Shown one piece after another: positions 22,392 to 34,208 of a DNA stretch of 64,000 nucleotides; position 1 is the first letter of the stretch; every line of letters begins with the position of its first letter. The notes beneath the pieces were generated by a model. The model saw nothing but the letters and a program-made list of their open reading frames with translations. It did not search any database and was not told the DNA's origin. The DNA lies in the NCBI GenBank assembly GCA_950097015.1, contig CATNEN010000039.1, positions 10,448,001 through 10,512,000 of the forward strand, given 5' to 3'. The position numbers were made by a program, and so were the translations under genes. This DNA is from Macrostomum hystrix (lineage: Eukaryota; Platyhelminthes; Macrostomidae).

Positions 22392-22664
22392 TATTCGACA
22401 GTGTGTGCAGCATAATTAACCGCAGCCAAGGAGTTTGAGCGTCCGCTTCACGATTACCCTGAAGCCTTAACCTGCTGTCAAATTTTTACCACGTTTCAGT
22501 TTCATCTGTGATGTCTATGGTTAGACTTGACTGCCAACTTATTGAGTTTCTGCCAAACACCACACACGTACTTTTTTGGCTACGAGCCAGGCCCAAATAT
22601 GCTCGGGCAATTAGCTTTTCTACTTTTACTAGATTAGCTCTCGGACTTAGTGTTCTCTCGCAAT

Positions 22665-22815
22665 CACACTACAGGTAATTGTGAGTGGGTTTGGCGTATT
22701 TCCAGTCCATGGACTGAATAGCTGTTAGGCGTGAGTGCTCATAAGCGCCGCGCAATAGCTGCGGCTGTGCTCCCGCTTACACATGAATCTGAACACATCT
22801 ATTGTTATTAATTGC
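22665..22815 (+). mobile_element. SINE-A tail fragment
   Basis: gtaattgtgagtgggtttgg, agtccatggactgaatagc and gcaatagctgcggctgtgct match the body of the 7.6-kb SINE-A. The tRNA-like head is absent. Confidence 0.6.
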
Positions 22816-22994
22816 AGCATAGATTCAAGCTACCAAATAATCGTAGTATTTCAGCTGCTACCGCTACCCAACCCTAAATCACAAATCTGACGCAACAAAA
22901 AGTAAAGATACATTCGTCATTACTAACGGCGTTCAGTAGGCGTGAAGGCCTAGACGGAAAGCGAAGCAACTAATTCACAAATGTGCCATATATT

Positions 22995-23475
22995 GGGGAC
23001 GTTTCGCTAACCCGAAATTTAATCACATCGTCGAACGAGACTCTTTTTGATTAGCTCGAAATATCAGAACGTCGAAAGTTCACATTATAAAAATATTAGC
23101 AAGCCTTATCACAACGCCGAAACTTCATAAAATATCGCGCTGAATTGCATTTTGCACTACAGTGATAAGATATTTCACGTCGTCGAATCGCTGTGCGAAG
23201 ACTTGAAAAATGATGAAAGGTGGTATAGCGGAGGCCCAGTGAGACGAGTACCAAGGAACGATTAATTGCCATATTCCACACTGGGCTAGGGAGTCTTGGG
23301 CCAAAGGCAGGATTATCGCACTACCAAAACCTCCTAACTCAATCCAATTCAACGTTGTAAAGTCTCCTATCTCCGCAGTACACTTCGACGTTGTGAAATT
23401 TCGGGCTTATGAAAATTCGGGTTGATGAGGTTTCCCTGCTTCGACTATGTAAATTTCGGGTTTGTGAAAGCACAC
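22995..23475. mobile_element. Possible fold-back element
   Basis: aacccgaaatttaatcacat followed by cgtcga near the left end is mirrored by tcgactatgtaaatttcggg at the right. Between them short direct and inverted copies of the same theme recur (cgtcgaa, tttcgggtt). Ends and target duplications are not clear. Confidence 0.35.
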
Positions 23476-24567
23476 CAGCATGCTGTACACTGATTGTTCC
23501 GCCAATGTAGGGAATTTCAAATCGGAAAAGTAATCGTTTTTACTACAACAAAATGTATTTAATAATTTAAATTTACTCAGTGTAGTGCATTTATTTTAGA
23601 AGAAAGGCTCTTCAAATAAAATAACAAGCCTACTTTTGATTCAAGTATTTTTGTTATAATCGATTAGCATGAAAATTCAGCAATTGCGAATACAAAATAG
23701 ATCTTATCCGAACGGCAAGACTCGAAACTTTGCGTTGGCCATATTGGCTTTTTGTGTGGAGTTCTGGTAATCTGATATTTCGGCCAAGACCTCTATAATT
23801 TAACAATATTCTGTGAATTTCATTGTTAGTCCGTGTAGTAGCCATGAATTTTATATACTTACAGCCACATTGTATATTTCTGATTTCATAAAGTCAGGGC
23901 GAATATACTTTGCCCCGTTTTGCAGTTTTTTTACAATAAATATTTAAAGCGATTCAAATTTTTAGTTAAATCTGTTTCTATGTGAAAGCAATTTCCTTTC
24001 ATAATAATGAGGCTTTTAAAAATTTTTGCATGTCTTGTGTAAAATGGTTATATCCATTTGTATACATATTAAAAAAATAAAAAACTATAAATAAACTACA
24101 TATATTAAAAAAAACTAAGCATATAGGTTAAAGAATTACATGCATTTTTTATTTTTTGGATCATATTCTCTATTTACTTGGCATTAATTAAGACGAGTTA
24201 TTATCATTCTTTTTTAGTATCATTATTATGAAATTGTTTCTCTAATGGTAGGGTTACTATTTTGAAGAAAATGTAAGTCTTGCTAATTTTAAAGTTTATT
24301 ATTTTTATTTAAAAGTTTGTTACTATTTTCGGCTCATAGAATTATAGTCTGTCAGTACCATTTTTTACTTTATATATACCTTCTAATTTCATAGCTACCA
24401 CACTACTAATACAGCTTTAGCAATAGAATAATAGCCAAATATGACGAACTGATCTTTAATGAAATATTCAACTAATTCATGCCTTCCACATGCATAGCTA
24501 CTCTTTTGTACTTAATATACAATTTGCAAAATTAATTTCTTCCCGTAATCTTTCGCTTCAACCGCAG
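23476..24567. other. AT-rich upstream flank of the bZIP gene
   Basis: Very AT-rich with poly-A/T runs and no recognisable gene. The true first exon and promoter of the CREB3-like gene may lie here or further upstream; I could not identify them. Confidence 0.4.
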
Positions 24568-27500
24568 TCGGCCATCCACTACTTCGATTGCGGTCTGGAG
24601 CAGCCGCAGCAGCTGCAGGACGAGCAGCAGGACCAGTTTGGCGTTGTCAGCGACGCTGACTGGTTAGATGAGCTCTGTTTGTCGCTGCCCAGCCCGCCAA
24701 TCCTTCATGACCGCATGATGTCGCAGTCAGCTAGCAGCCTTCAGCAGCAGCAGCAGCAGCGGATGTGTGACTATTATCCGCACAGCGACATTCTTATGAC
24801 TGCTTCTTCGACTATTTCAACTGTCCACTCCCCATCGAGTTCATCGCTTCACGATTCGTCATCGCCCAGCTCCGGCTGTCGGCTGACTGGCGGAATCGAT
24901 GCCACGACAGTCCGTTCGGCTGACGACAGTTCTGACAGCGGGTTGGACAACAATCTGCCCTCCCCGCCTTGGCTGCAAAGGCAGCAGCAGCAGCAACAGC
25001 AGCAGCAACAACAACAGAGGGATTGGATTAGCGTGCCACACAGAGGCGCCGACAGCTGTTGCCACTCGGATTTCAAGCCGGGTATAGCTCATTCTGATGG
25101 CCCAGCACTAACTTTTGCCTTGCCCCCCCGTACAAGAAATGCCTAATTCCAAATAGGAACCGGGTATTTGTTGGCTGACTCATTTCTAAATACTGCCGTT
25201 TGCCCCTGCAGTGGCCCTGCAGCTCTGCTCGCTTTTATCCCACATTGAGGTCATAACTCAATAAGCCTGTTATTGTCGCATTCACTCCTTAGCTCTGTGT
25301 GTACCGAGGGTCTTAGAGCTGCGTATAATGCAGAGATATAGAGCCGGGAGTGAAGGCAGTAACACGCAGAAGTCCTGCTCCCCCACGCGCTGCACAACAA
25401 AATTTCGTCAGCTCAATTTTAGAAAATAATATTCCTGAATAAAACAGATTGTAGAAAAGAGAGAGTGCAGAATTAAAGACGATAGCTAACAACTATTCTA
25501 GGAACTGGCGAGCTTAAGGCGCGCTTGAAAATCGATTCCTAGCTCAAATTTAGAAATTCCTGCACTCAAAGAATTCTCGCCTTTAGAGTTTGAGCGCTTC
25601 AAGCGGTTGCACTAATTGGTGTATTTTTCTAAGGCAGTTTAGGTTTCAGTGTTTCAGTATGAGTTACTAGTTAACTAAAAACCTTGATAAATTGACTCAT
25701 TCCACAATTCACCGACTCACTCCACAATTCACTGACTCACTCCACAATTCACTGACTCACTCCACAATTCACTGACTCACTCCACAATTCACCGACTCAC
25801 TCCACAATTCACCGACTCACTCCACAATCCACTGACTCACTCCACAATCCACTGACTCACTCCACAATTCACTGACTCACTCCACAATTCACCGACTCAC
25901 TCCACAATTCACTGACTCACTCCACAATTCACCGACTCACTCCACAATCCACTGACTCACTCCACAATCCACTAACTCACTCCACAATCCACTGACTCAC
26001 TCCACAATCCACTGACTCACTCCACAATCCATTGACTCACTCCACAATCCACTAACTCACTCCACAATTCACTGACTCACTCCACAATCCATTGACTCAC
26101 TCCACAATCCATTGACTCACTCCACAATCCACTGACTCATTCCACAATCCACTGACTCACTCCACAATCGATTGACTCACTCCACAATCCACTAACTCAC
26201 TCCACAATTCACTGACTCACTCCACAATCCATTGACTCACTCCACAATCCATTGACTCACTCCACAATCCATTGACTCACTCCACAATCCATTGACTCAC
26301 TCCACAATCCACTGACTCACTCCACAATCCACTAACTCACTCCACAATTCACCGACTCACTCCACAATTCACTGACTCACTCCACAATCCACTAACTCAC
26401 TCCACAATCCACTGACTCACTCCACAATCCATTGACTCACTCCACAATCCACTAACTCACTCCACAATCCATTGACTCACTCCACAATCCACTAACTCAC
26501 TCCACAATTCACTGACTCACTCCACAATCCATTGACTCACTCCACAATCCATTGACTCACTCCACAATCCACTGACTCACTCCACAATCCACTAACTCAC
26601 TCCACAATCCACTGACTCACTCCACAATCCACTGACTCACTCCACAATCCATTGACTCACTCCACAATCCACTAACTCACTCCACAATTCACTGACTCAC
26701 TCCACAATCCATTGACTCACTCCACAATCCATTGACTCACTCCACAATCCACTGACTCATTCCACAATCCACTGACTCACTCCACAATCGATTGACTCAC
26801 TCCACAATCCACTAACTCACTCCACAATTCACTGACTCACTCCACAATCCATTGACTCACTCCACAATCCATTGACTCACTCCACAATCCATTGACTCAC
26901 TCCACAATCCATTGACTCACTCCACAATCCATTGACTCACTCCACAATCCATTGACTCACTCCACAATCCATTGACTCACTCCACAATCCACTAACTCAC
27001 TCCACAATCCACTGACTCACTCCACAATCCACTGACTCACTCCACAATCCATTGACTCACTCCACAATCCACTGACTCACTCCACAATCCACTAACTCAC
27101 TCCACAATCCACTGACTCACTCCACAATCCACTGACTCACTCCACAATCCATTGACTCACTCCACAATCCATTGACTCACTCCACAATCCATTGACTCAC
27201 TCCACAATCCATTGACTCACTCCACAATCCATTGACTCACTCCACAATCCATTGACTCACTCCACAATCCATTGACTCACTCCACAATCCATTGACTCAC
27301 TCCACAATCCACTGACTCACTCCACAATCCACTAACTCACTCCACAATCCACTAACTCACTCCACAATCCACTAACTCACTCCACAATCCATTGACTCAC
27401 TCCACAATCCATTGACTCACTCCACAATCCACTAACTCACTCCACAATCCATTGACTCACTCCACAATCCATTGACTCACTCCACAATCCACTAACTCAC

Positions 27501-29822
27501 TCCACAATCCACTGACTCACTCCACAATCCATTGACTCACTCCACAATCCACTAACTCACTCCACAATCCATTGACTCACTCCACAATCCACTAACTCAC
27601 TCCACAATTCACTGACTCACTCCACAATCCATCGACTCACTCCACAATCCATTGACTCACTCCACAATCCACTAACTCACTCCACAATTCACTGACTCAC
27701 TCCACAATCCATTGACTCACTCCACAATCCACTAACTCACTCCACAATCCACTGACTCACTCCACAATCCATTGACTCACTCCACAATCCACTAACTCAC
27801 TCCACAATCCATTGACTCACTCCACAATCCACTAACTCACTCCACAATTCACTGACTCACTCCACAATCCATTGACTCACTCCACAATCCATTGACTCAC
27901 TCCACAATCCACTAACTCACTCCACAATTCACTGACTCACTCCACAATCCATTGACTCACTCCACAATCCACTAACTCACTCCACAATCCATTGACTCAC
28001 TCCACAATCCACTAACTCACTCCACAATTCACTGACTCACTCCACAATCCATTGACTCACTCCACATTCCCTCGACTTCCCAGAACCTCGCGAACAGTGC
28101 ATTCCGCAACACTTCGTTGGCAGCAAGTTGAGTCCCAGCCAGGTGTTGCTGACGCAGGAGGAGCTTTTCACCTTCGCCAGCGAGGGCCTGGAGCCGCCCA
28201 CGCGGCTTCCGCTCAGCGCTCACGAGGAGAGGGCACTGAAACGAATCCGGCGCAAGCTCAAAAACAAATGGAGCGCCCAGGAGAGCCGACGGAGAAAGAA
28301 GGAGTACGTTGAGATGCTGGAGAAAAGGTGAGATGGCTGAGCCTTTACTTTTAACATAAGCAAGACCAGTGGGTGTATTTCAAATACAAATTTATATCTA
28401 CCAAAATATTCAACCAATCTCCATGAAAATTGAGGACCCGCGCTGGAATTTTCCACTCTGTCCGCAGAGAGAAGGCTTGGGGGCTTGTTGTACAATTCAC
28501 GCCCTTGAGGGCCAACCTCCAAGGCACAGTGAAATGTACACTGCCTGACGATGAGAAAGTCAGGGCGGATGTACACACCTGTGTGAGCGTATGCCTGCGT
28601 ACGGTATCTGTGTGCGTGTGTGCTCAGGAGTCAGCGAAATGGGCGGAATTGCCTCCTTGCTGGCTGCGGGTCTAGTGCCACTATTATGAGTGTAAGTGAT
28701 TTTAAGTGTTGTTTTTTTTTAACGAACCAATACGGATTCGCATAGAGCTTATACAGAGCAATTTATCTTGGTCCGTATTGTGGACTTTTACGAAAATCGG
28801 TCATTCGGTTTGGGAGCTATCGTGACGTAGGCAGTGGGAGTCAAAAATAAACATCGTGGTCATTCCCCAGGGGGAAAAAGCGTGTTGTTTCTACTGCTAA
28901 ACACTTAAATTAGGTATCGAATACACTGCAAATCGTAAGGTATGCCCTAAAGGGGCCGTTTTACTTTGAACCACTTTTACTATCCAGGGTGGACCAGTTC
29001 GTGGCCGAAAACGACGGTCTTCGTCGTCGAGTGGACCAGCTGGAGAGCAGCAACCGAGGGCTGCTGTCTCAGCTTCGCCAACTTCAACAGACCTGCGCCA
29101 ACGCGTCAGCAACAGCGGCAGCTGCCGCAGCCGCAGCGGCGGCGAACGCCGTCCGTTCGCGACAAAGCGTCAAAGCGTCGTCGAATTCGTCGCTATCCGC
29201 TTCGCTGTCCTCTTCGACAACGTCGACAACAACGCTGGCTGCCGTGGTGCTCTGCTTCGCTCTGTTCTTCGTATCCCCGCCAGCTGGCCTCCTGGCTGGC
29301 GGCGGTGGGGGCAGCGGGCAGCAGCTCGAGCATCACCAGCACTATCACTATCACTATCATCAGCGGGCCAAGTCGATTCAGCAGCAGCAGCACCAGCTGT
29401 CGCCGCAGCCGCTGAAACCTTGCGTTGTGGCCGCATTCTCGCTGTCGCTGGATCCCGGCTTCCTGCTACCGTCGGCGCCGCAGGTCCTGCATGAGAGCCG
29501 CTGGCAGAGGCGCAATCAAACGCCGCCTCGCGGCCACAACTCAAACTATTACTCAACCTATTATTATTATTACAACGAGCTCAGCGGTCTGAACTTCCAA
29601 CGAGCCGGCCCGGTCGTTCCAGCTGATTCCGTGGCCTGGCGGACGCTGCGGCAGCGTCAACCAGCTCGAGTGTTCCTGGCGTCGGCAGCCTACGGCCCCG
29701 GACTTGTCGACTGTCACGGCGCGGTTGGCGCGCCTGATTTGACAGCGTCGGCCAACGAGACGGCCAGAGCTCTGCAGCTGGTGCCCCCTGCTGCGGGACG
29801 ATTTTCTAAGCTGCTTGAGTAG
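24568..29822 (+). CDS. CREB3-family membrane-anchored bZIP transcription factor (5' end unresolved)
   Basis: Exons 24568-25081, 28084-28327 and 28988-29822 join in phase (1, then 2) to about 530 residues. CREB3/CREB3L factors sit in the ER membrane and are cut in the Golgi to free a bZIP activator. Exon 1 is acidic and Gln-rich, with activation-domain motifs such as [16 protein letters not shown] and [16 protein letters not shown]. Exon 2 holds [29 protein letters not shown] and the basic region [15 protein letters not shown]; the usual Ile is Trp. Exon 3 carries the leucine zipper ([27 protein letters not shown]) and one membrane segment, [17 protein letters not shown] His/Gln-rich luminal tail with an NETA glycosylation site follows. 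I see no clear site-1 protease RxxL just after the membrane segment. An ATG at 24490 is in frame but upstream of a good acceptor (24566-24567), so the real start may be in another exon. Confidence 0.88.
25691..28065. repeat. 20-bp satellite in the bZIP gene intron
   Basis: About 118 units of tccacaatccactgactcac run head to tail without a single length change over more than 2.3 kb; only substitutions occur (ttc/tcc, actg/attg/acta/accg). Blocks recur at long range: the rare variant tccacaatcgattgactcac appears 620 bp (31 units) apart in identical surroundings. Most units contain TGACTCA, the AP-1/TRE core. The array ends about 20 bp before the exon at 28084. Confidence 0.96.
28450..28690 (+). 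mobile_element. SINE-B copy in the bZIP gene intron 2
   Basis: gaaggcttgggggcttgttg, tgacgatgagaaagtcaggg, tacggtatctgtgtgcgtg and gaattgcctccttgctggct follow the SINE-B order. The head is replaced by a segment related, reversed, to family C. Confidence 0.75.
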
Positions 29823-29934
29823 TGACTCACAATAACTCAACACTCAGTAAGCAATGGAATCAGACATCTGCTATCCTCATGACCTTTTTAACCTGAGGTG
29901 ATTTTCGTCACAAGTAGCCATTTTTACTTCACAT

Positions 29935-30110
29935 CACACACAGGCGTGCACATCTGCCCTGACTTTCTCATTGTTAGGCAGTTTACACTCCCTGTGCCTT
30001 CAGGGGTTTTGTCCTTATGAGTTGAAATTGCCCGACCAGCCCTCAAGCCTTCTCACTAGAAATTCGAACTCACGGACCTTCTGGTGCGAGAGTAAGCTGG
30101 ATTAATGTCA
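29935..30110 (-). mobile_element. SINE-B fragment, reversed
   Basis: Minus-strand reading gives the head-to-middle part of SINE-B, including a remnant of tgagttcgaatt, gaaggcttgagggctg and tgagaaagtcagggcagat. The tail is missing. Confidence 0.6.
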
Positions 30111-30382
30111 TAGCATTCCGCTGCATCTCAATTATAATTATATACGAACAACTTATGGCTAATATTCGTACTTAAACATTGTTTAGCCGTGTTTGCAAAA
30201 CAAAACCACAAAGTGTTATCATTAATTCTATCAAAAAGGAGTATAGATTCCGACTATACTACTTGTTTTCTTGGAGTTAGTAGCAAGTTAGATATGCTTT
30301 GATTCTGGCATTTTGCAGCCTTTGCTTTTTACATATCTGCGCATATATTTTTGTTTTTAGTTGGACAGCATCAAGCTGCACT

Positions 30383-30396
30383 GTTGCCATGGCAAC
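30383..30396. promoter_or_regulatory. Perfect palindromic RFX X-box-like site
   Basis: gttgccatggcaac is an exact palindrome and matches the symmetric RFX-dimer consensus. Outer arms gcatcaa and ttgatgc extend the symmetry with an 8-base asymmetry. It lies between the bZIP gene and the CUB gene; no adjacent gene start on either side was found, so its target is unknown. Confidence 0.45.
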
Positions 30397-30925
30397 TTGA
30401 TGCATCAAAGAAAAAATGGCATATTCCATTTCGACTGTCTTCCAGAATGCAATTCTTAGCCTAATTTTAGTTCTAGTCCCACTGCAAATAGCATATAAAA
30501 ACGGTGCATTGTTTGTGCGAATATATAGTTTATCAGCAAATTTTAATCTGCTATTATTAAGTGGTGATCAGAATATGTTTTAATCGACCAGTTTAATTAT
30601 TTGATTTGTTGTTTACAGTTGACTGAAAACACACTCTTCCATGTTAAAATTCTTTCCATTTTTTCTTATGTTTTGCGTCATAACTACTGAATGTGGTTGG
30701 TGAGTAGTGTCTGAGAAAATTGATTAAAAATATTATTAAATACAATTACAAATAAACAAGGTACATTCAAGATGTGTTCAGATTTACTATTAACTGAAAT
30801 GATTGCGGCCATTTTATATATATATATATTTGTTAATATTACAGGTAAATCAGTGTCACACAATAGGCGTCTCCCTGGTTACCAAAACAACAATGCGCTA
30901 TTACAGAGGTTAGCTATTAGCTGTT

Positions 30926-31422
30926 TTAATATCCAACGCGGCCAGTCAAATGGAAGGCCGGCCTGGTCACACTGTAGTCAGTGCGGAACAGGGCAACGAC
31001 TTCTGAGCCAGGCGATGTGGACAGAGTGTACTGCCGATTGCCCTGACGTCCGGTCAGTCTGTAGCCGGAGGCTGTGTAATACCTGCTAGTGTAGTTAATA
31101 GCCAGGTAGTCGCAGCACGACTCGGCGTCGAAGTTGCGCAGGTCGATGTTGACAACGCCGTTCCGGTTCTCGGTGCGGTTAACCAGGACGTACCTGCAGT
31201 TGAGGTTGTTCAGGTACTGGCCGCCACAGGAGCCATAGGAATTGCCGTTCAGAAAGAATCTGGAGCCGCTCTTGTAGAGAGTCGGGCAGGTGGCAACTGA
31301 AACAATTCAAACGGTGCTACACAAGGAGTTTGCTTTTAGATAAAAGTGCAATTTAGGCGAATGAACTCACCGGCAAATGTGGCGCAACAGACCACGGTCA
31401 ACAGGCTCAGAAACAGCTTCAT
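30926..31422 (-). CDS. Secreted single CUB-domain protein
   Basis: Two exons, 31422-31371 and 31296-30926, join in phase 1 to 140 residues. Neither exon stands out as a long open frame. Residues 1-18 are a clear signal peptide (MKLFLSLLTVVCCATFAV). The mature chain starts at a Cys (ATCPTLYKSGSRFFL) and has the CUB pattern: NNLNCRYVLVNR, FDAESCCDYLAI, YRLTG, then LFRTDYSVTRPAFHLTG to the stop. CUB domains bind proteins or glycans outside the cell. There is an NRT glycosylation site. Donor gtgagt and acceptor tttcag are good. A TATA box lies about 90 bp upstream. Its neighbour on the same strand is another secreted recognition-type protein. Confidence 0.8.
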
Positions 31423-31510
31423 CTTTTTCTGCTTTGTGGGATAAGCTTTCCTTGTTCTAGCTTGAATATTGTGGTGACTTGTGCTGTCTGCTGTTAGCTA
31501 TCTCTGCAAG

Positions 31511-31522
31511 TATATTTATAGT
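31511..31522 (-). promoter_or_regulatory. TATA box of the CUB gene
   Basis: On the minus strand actataaatata lies about 90 bp before the ATG at 31422, placing a start site near 31485. TATA promoters are common on highly expressed tissue-specific secretory genes. Confidence 0.55.
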
Positions 31523-31952
31523 ACAGACCCTTCTGCAAGACCTGCTGTTACAGTTGCCATGTGTGCTCAGCTGAGCACACCTAGACTAATTAATCAATTA
31601 GCAGTTTTCTTTAATTGCTTCAACAATCAGTGAGTGAAAATGGCTTACAATGCGAAAGCAACATTAACTTTGCCTTCTAAACCCGTGCCACTTATTAAGC
31701 AGTGTGAAAGTTAGTTCAGCTTTCAGTTGAAAGAAACGAAGAAACTAAATAGTGATTGTGAATATTAGTGCGTTAGAAATGTTAACAGACAGTTTACGTC
31801 GGATCCAATTCCGTTAAGTTTCCAAAACTTTAGACTTTGCTGTATAATTTTCTTGGTAAACTACATTTTTGTGACATTATTTATTGCATTAAGTTTTACC
31901 GAAAATATTTTTAAACAATGGAATGTTACTATCCACTCTGCCGAAATTCATG

Positions 31953-32126
31953 ACTGACTGACTGACTGACTGACTGACTGACTACTGACTGACTGACTGA
32001 CTGACTGACTGACTGACTGACTGACTGACTGACTGACTGACTGACTGACTGACTGACTGACTGACTGACTGACTGACTGACTGACTGACTGACTGACTGA
32101 CTGACTGACTGACTGACTGACTGACT
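31953..32126. repeat. (GACT)n tetranucleotide microsatellite
   Basis: About 43 tandem gact units with one interruption (near 31982). It abuts and slightly enters the stop codon region of the fibrinogen-related gene, so it forms the start of that gene's 3' UTR. Confidence 0.95.
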
Positions 32127-33565
32127 AAGCTACGATAATCAGGATCTCAAACGATTTCATGGAGTAGTTGTAGGCCAGTGGACTCGTGGTACCCGGATAT
32201 GATTCAAAGTAGTAAATCCCATAGAGCGAACTAAAAGCCGCAGGCGGGTACAGGTAACGACCGTTCGGGTTGATGGAGGTGCAGTAGCCGAACCACCAGC
32301 CGCAGCCGAACAGCTTGGCACAGTTGACTTCGGCATGAATGTCATTGTCAGAGTCGGTGGTTGAGAACTGTCTTCCAGACAGGCCGTTAACATCTCCTTG
32401 AGCAATCTGAGCGACGTTGGACCTGGCAGGGTCCACAGGTGCGATGTTCAGTCGGTACTTCTCACCGGCGCTGTCGATGTACAGGCTGGGGTTCTCAGCC
32501 CAGTACCAGTTGTCATTCCAGTCGCTGAACTCCCAGCGGATCCTGCACCTGACAGCCAACGTGGCGTTGCTGCAGCCTGCAGTCAGGGTGAGCTGGTGCA
32601 TCGACTCCAGCCCCAACCAGAAGTTCCTGTTCTCGCCCTGACCGAATCCAGCAGCGTACTCAGCCCAGCTTCGGTTGAAGCCCAGAGTCTCGTCCACCCG
32701 GTGCTGGATTGTCGTCCAGCAGCTGGTGCGGTTGGACAACGGCCGCAGCTGTGATGGAAGTTGAGGTGTTCTTTTAGCAGTTTTTTTCTCCCTGGTGAAA
32801 GACCACGGTACTGCCTACTTCACGATAGCTCCCAAACCGAATAGAAAAATGTGGGCATTTGAAATACCCCTTGGTCTATCTACTGTTAAGTGCCTGATCA
32901 ACCTATTCAAAATCAAACTGGACCTATTCAAAATCGAACTGGACCTATTCAAAATCGAACTGGACCTATTCAAAATCAAACTGGACCTATTCAAAATCAA
33001 ACTGGACCTATTCAAAATCGAACTGGACCTATTCAAAATCAAACTGGACCTATTCAAAATCAAACTGGACCTATTCAAAACCAAACTGGACCTATTCAAA
33101 ATCAAACTGGACCTATTCAAAACCAAAGTGGACCTATTCAAAATCAAACTGGACCTATTCAAAATCAAACTGGACCTATTCAAAATCAAACTGGACCTAT
33201 TCAAAATCAAACTGGACCTATTAAAAATCAAACTGGACCTATTCAAAATCAAACGATTCACCTACCCACATCAACGTCATATTTTCGTTCCTGGTGTTTC
33301 TGCACTTCCTACAGCCAAACAGCCCTCGCAGGCAGCGCAGCGGTAAGCATTCACCGCTTGAGGTGTTAAAAATGGCAGCTTGAGCAGTCGGGTAGTTATC
33401 GAGCAGCATCACGCACTCGGTGACTCGCCGCGCGTAGCTCGCTGACGCGATCGGCGCGTACTCGGTGAGGTTGTCCCGCTGCAGGATCCAAGAGTCAGCT
33501 GCTGACAATGCGAGGTAGCCGAGGCACAGAATCGTCAAGCAGGTGATGAGCTGTGAGCAGTTCAT
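32125..33565 (-). CDS. Secreted fibrinogen-related domain (FReD) protein
   Basis: Exons 33565-33266 and 32748-32125 join in phase 0 to 307 residues. Residues 1-22 form a signal peptide (MNCSQLITCLTILCLGYLAL). A Cys-containing linker (CLPLRCLRGLFGCRKC) precedes the FReD. The FReD starts CWTTIQHRVDETLGFNRSW, the equivalent of the usual GGWTVIQRR, and continues with EYAAGFGQGENRNFWLGLE. Its calcium-site region is FSTTDSDNDIH, and NCAKLFGCGWWFGYC and NPNGRY follow. FReD lectins bind acetylated sugars and often act in innate recognition or as secreted structural proteins. The C-terminal Trp of the usual ending is changed (ending SMKSFEILIIVA). The donor gtaggt was chosen over a nearby gtgaat because only it keeps phase. 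The intron holds a 21-bp array. Confidence 0.85.
32906..33250. repeat. 21-bp minisatellite in the FReD intron
   Basis: About 16 units of cctattcaaaatcaaactgg(a), with c/t and a/g variants. As 21 is divisible by three all frames stay open, producing long spurious open frames on both strands. Confidence 0.94.
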
Positions 33566-34208
33566 TGCTTTTAGTTTTCCTATCAGAATTTTTAATTCCT
33601 AGTTGGGATCTGCGCGACAAAAATGGAGTTGTTTTTTTATTTTATGCTCTCTCTCTCAGGGACAGGGTTGGTTTGGGATGAAAACTGTACGCATTTTTCT
33701 TCTCATTTTAACAAAACGCGCATTTATTTAAATTTGGAATGTTTAAAAAAGAATTAATTGACTTGACATTTGCATATATTTTATGCAGAATCGATTATTA
33801 CGAAACCAAGGTCCACTGGAAGTAGAAGGACGTTTCCTAGGAAAATATCCTACGAAGATTGGAAAAATTCACATTTCAGCAAGTTTTTTTAGACTGTGGT
33901 TTGATTCGAAGTGGATCAAAGGCTCGCTTTTTTATTTTATTCGCCTCATTTATAGCTTTATCAATTTCTGTCAAGCTTTGTTTCTGAAAGCCCTTGCCTG
34001 TGCCTAAAAATTCATTAACAGTAGAAAGATAGAAAGACCAACGATTGATCTTTCAAATGCCCAAATTTTCTTTTTTTTCCTGTATCTTTCAAAATCTTGG
34101 ATTCGCTATAGAGGCTTTTACAGAGCAATATTTGTTGTCCTTGTCACCAGGGTGCCTGACAATGATCGCTGAATATCCCGACGATAATGACGTCGGACGG
34201 TCTTGCTA

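Noticed and set aside
24490-24567. ATG at 24490 as the start of the bZIP protein
   Set aside because: Open and in frame, but a good splice acceptor at 24566-24567 directly precedes the conserved-looking part, so an upstream exon is more likely; left unresolved.
25691-28065. CRISPR-like repeat array
   Set aside because: Units are contiguous without unique spacers, and the surrounding genes are eukaryotic; none of the arrays in the window is a CRISPR array.
33783-34007. 74-residue plus-strand frame
   Set aside because: No signal peptide, domain or splice support; AT-rich flank of the FReD gene.
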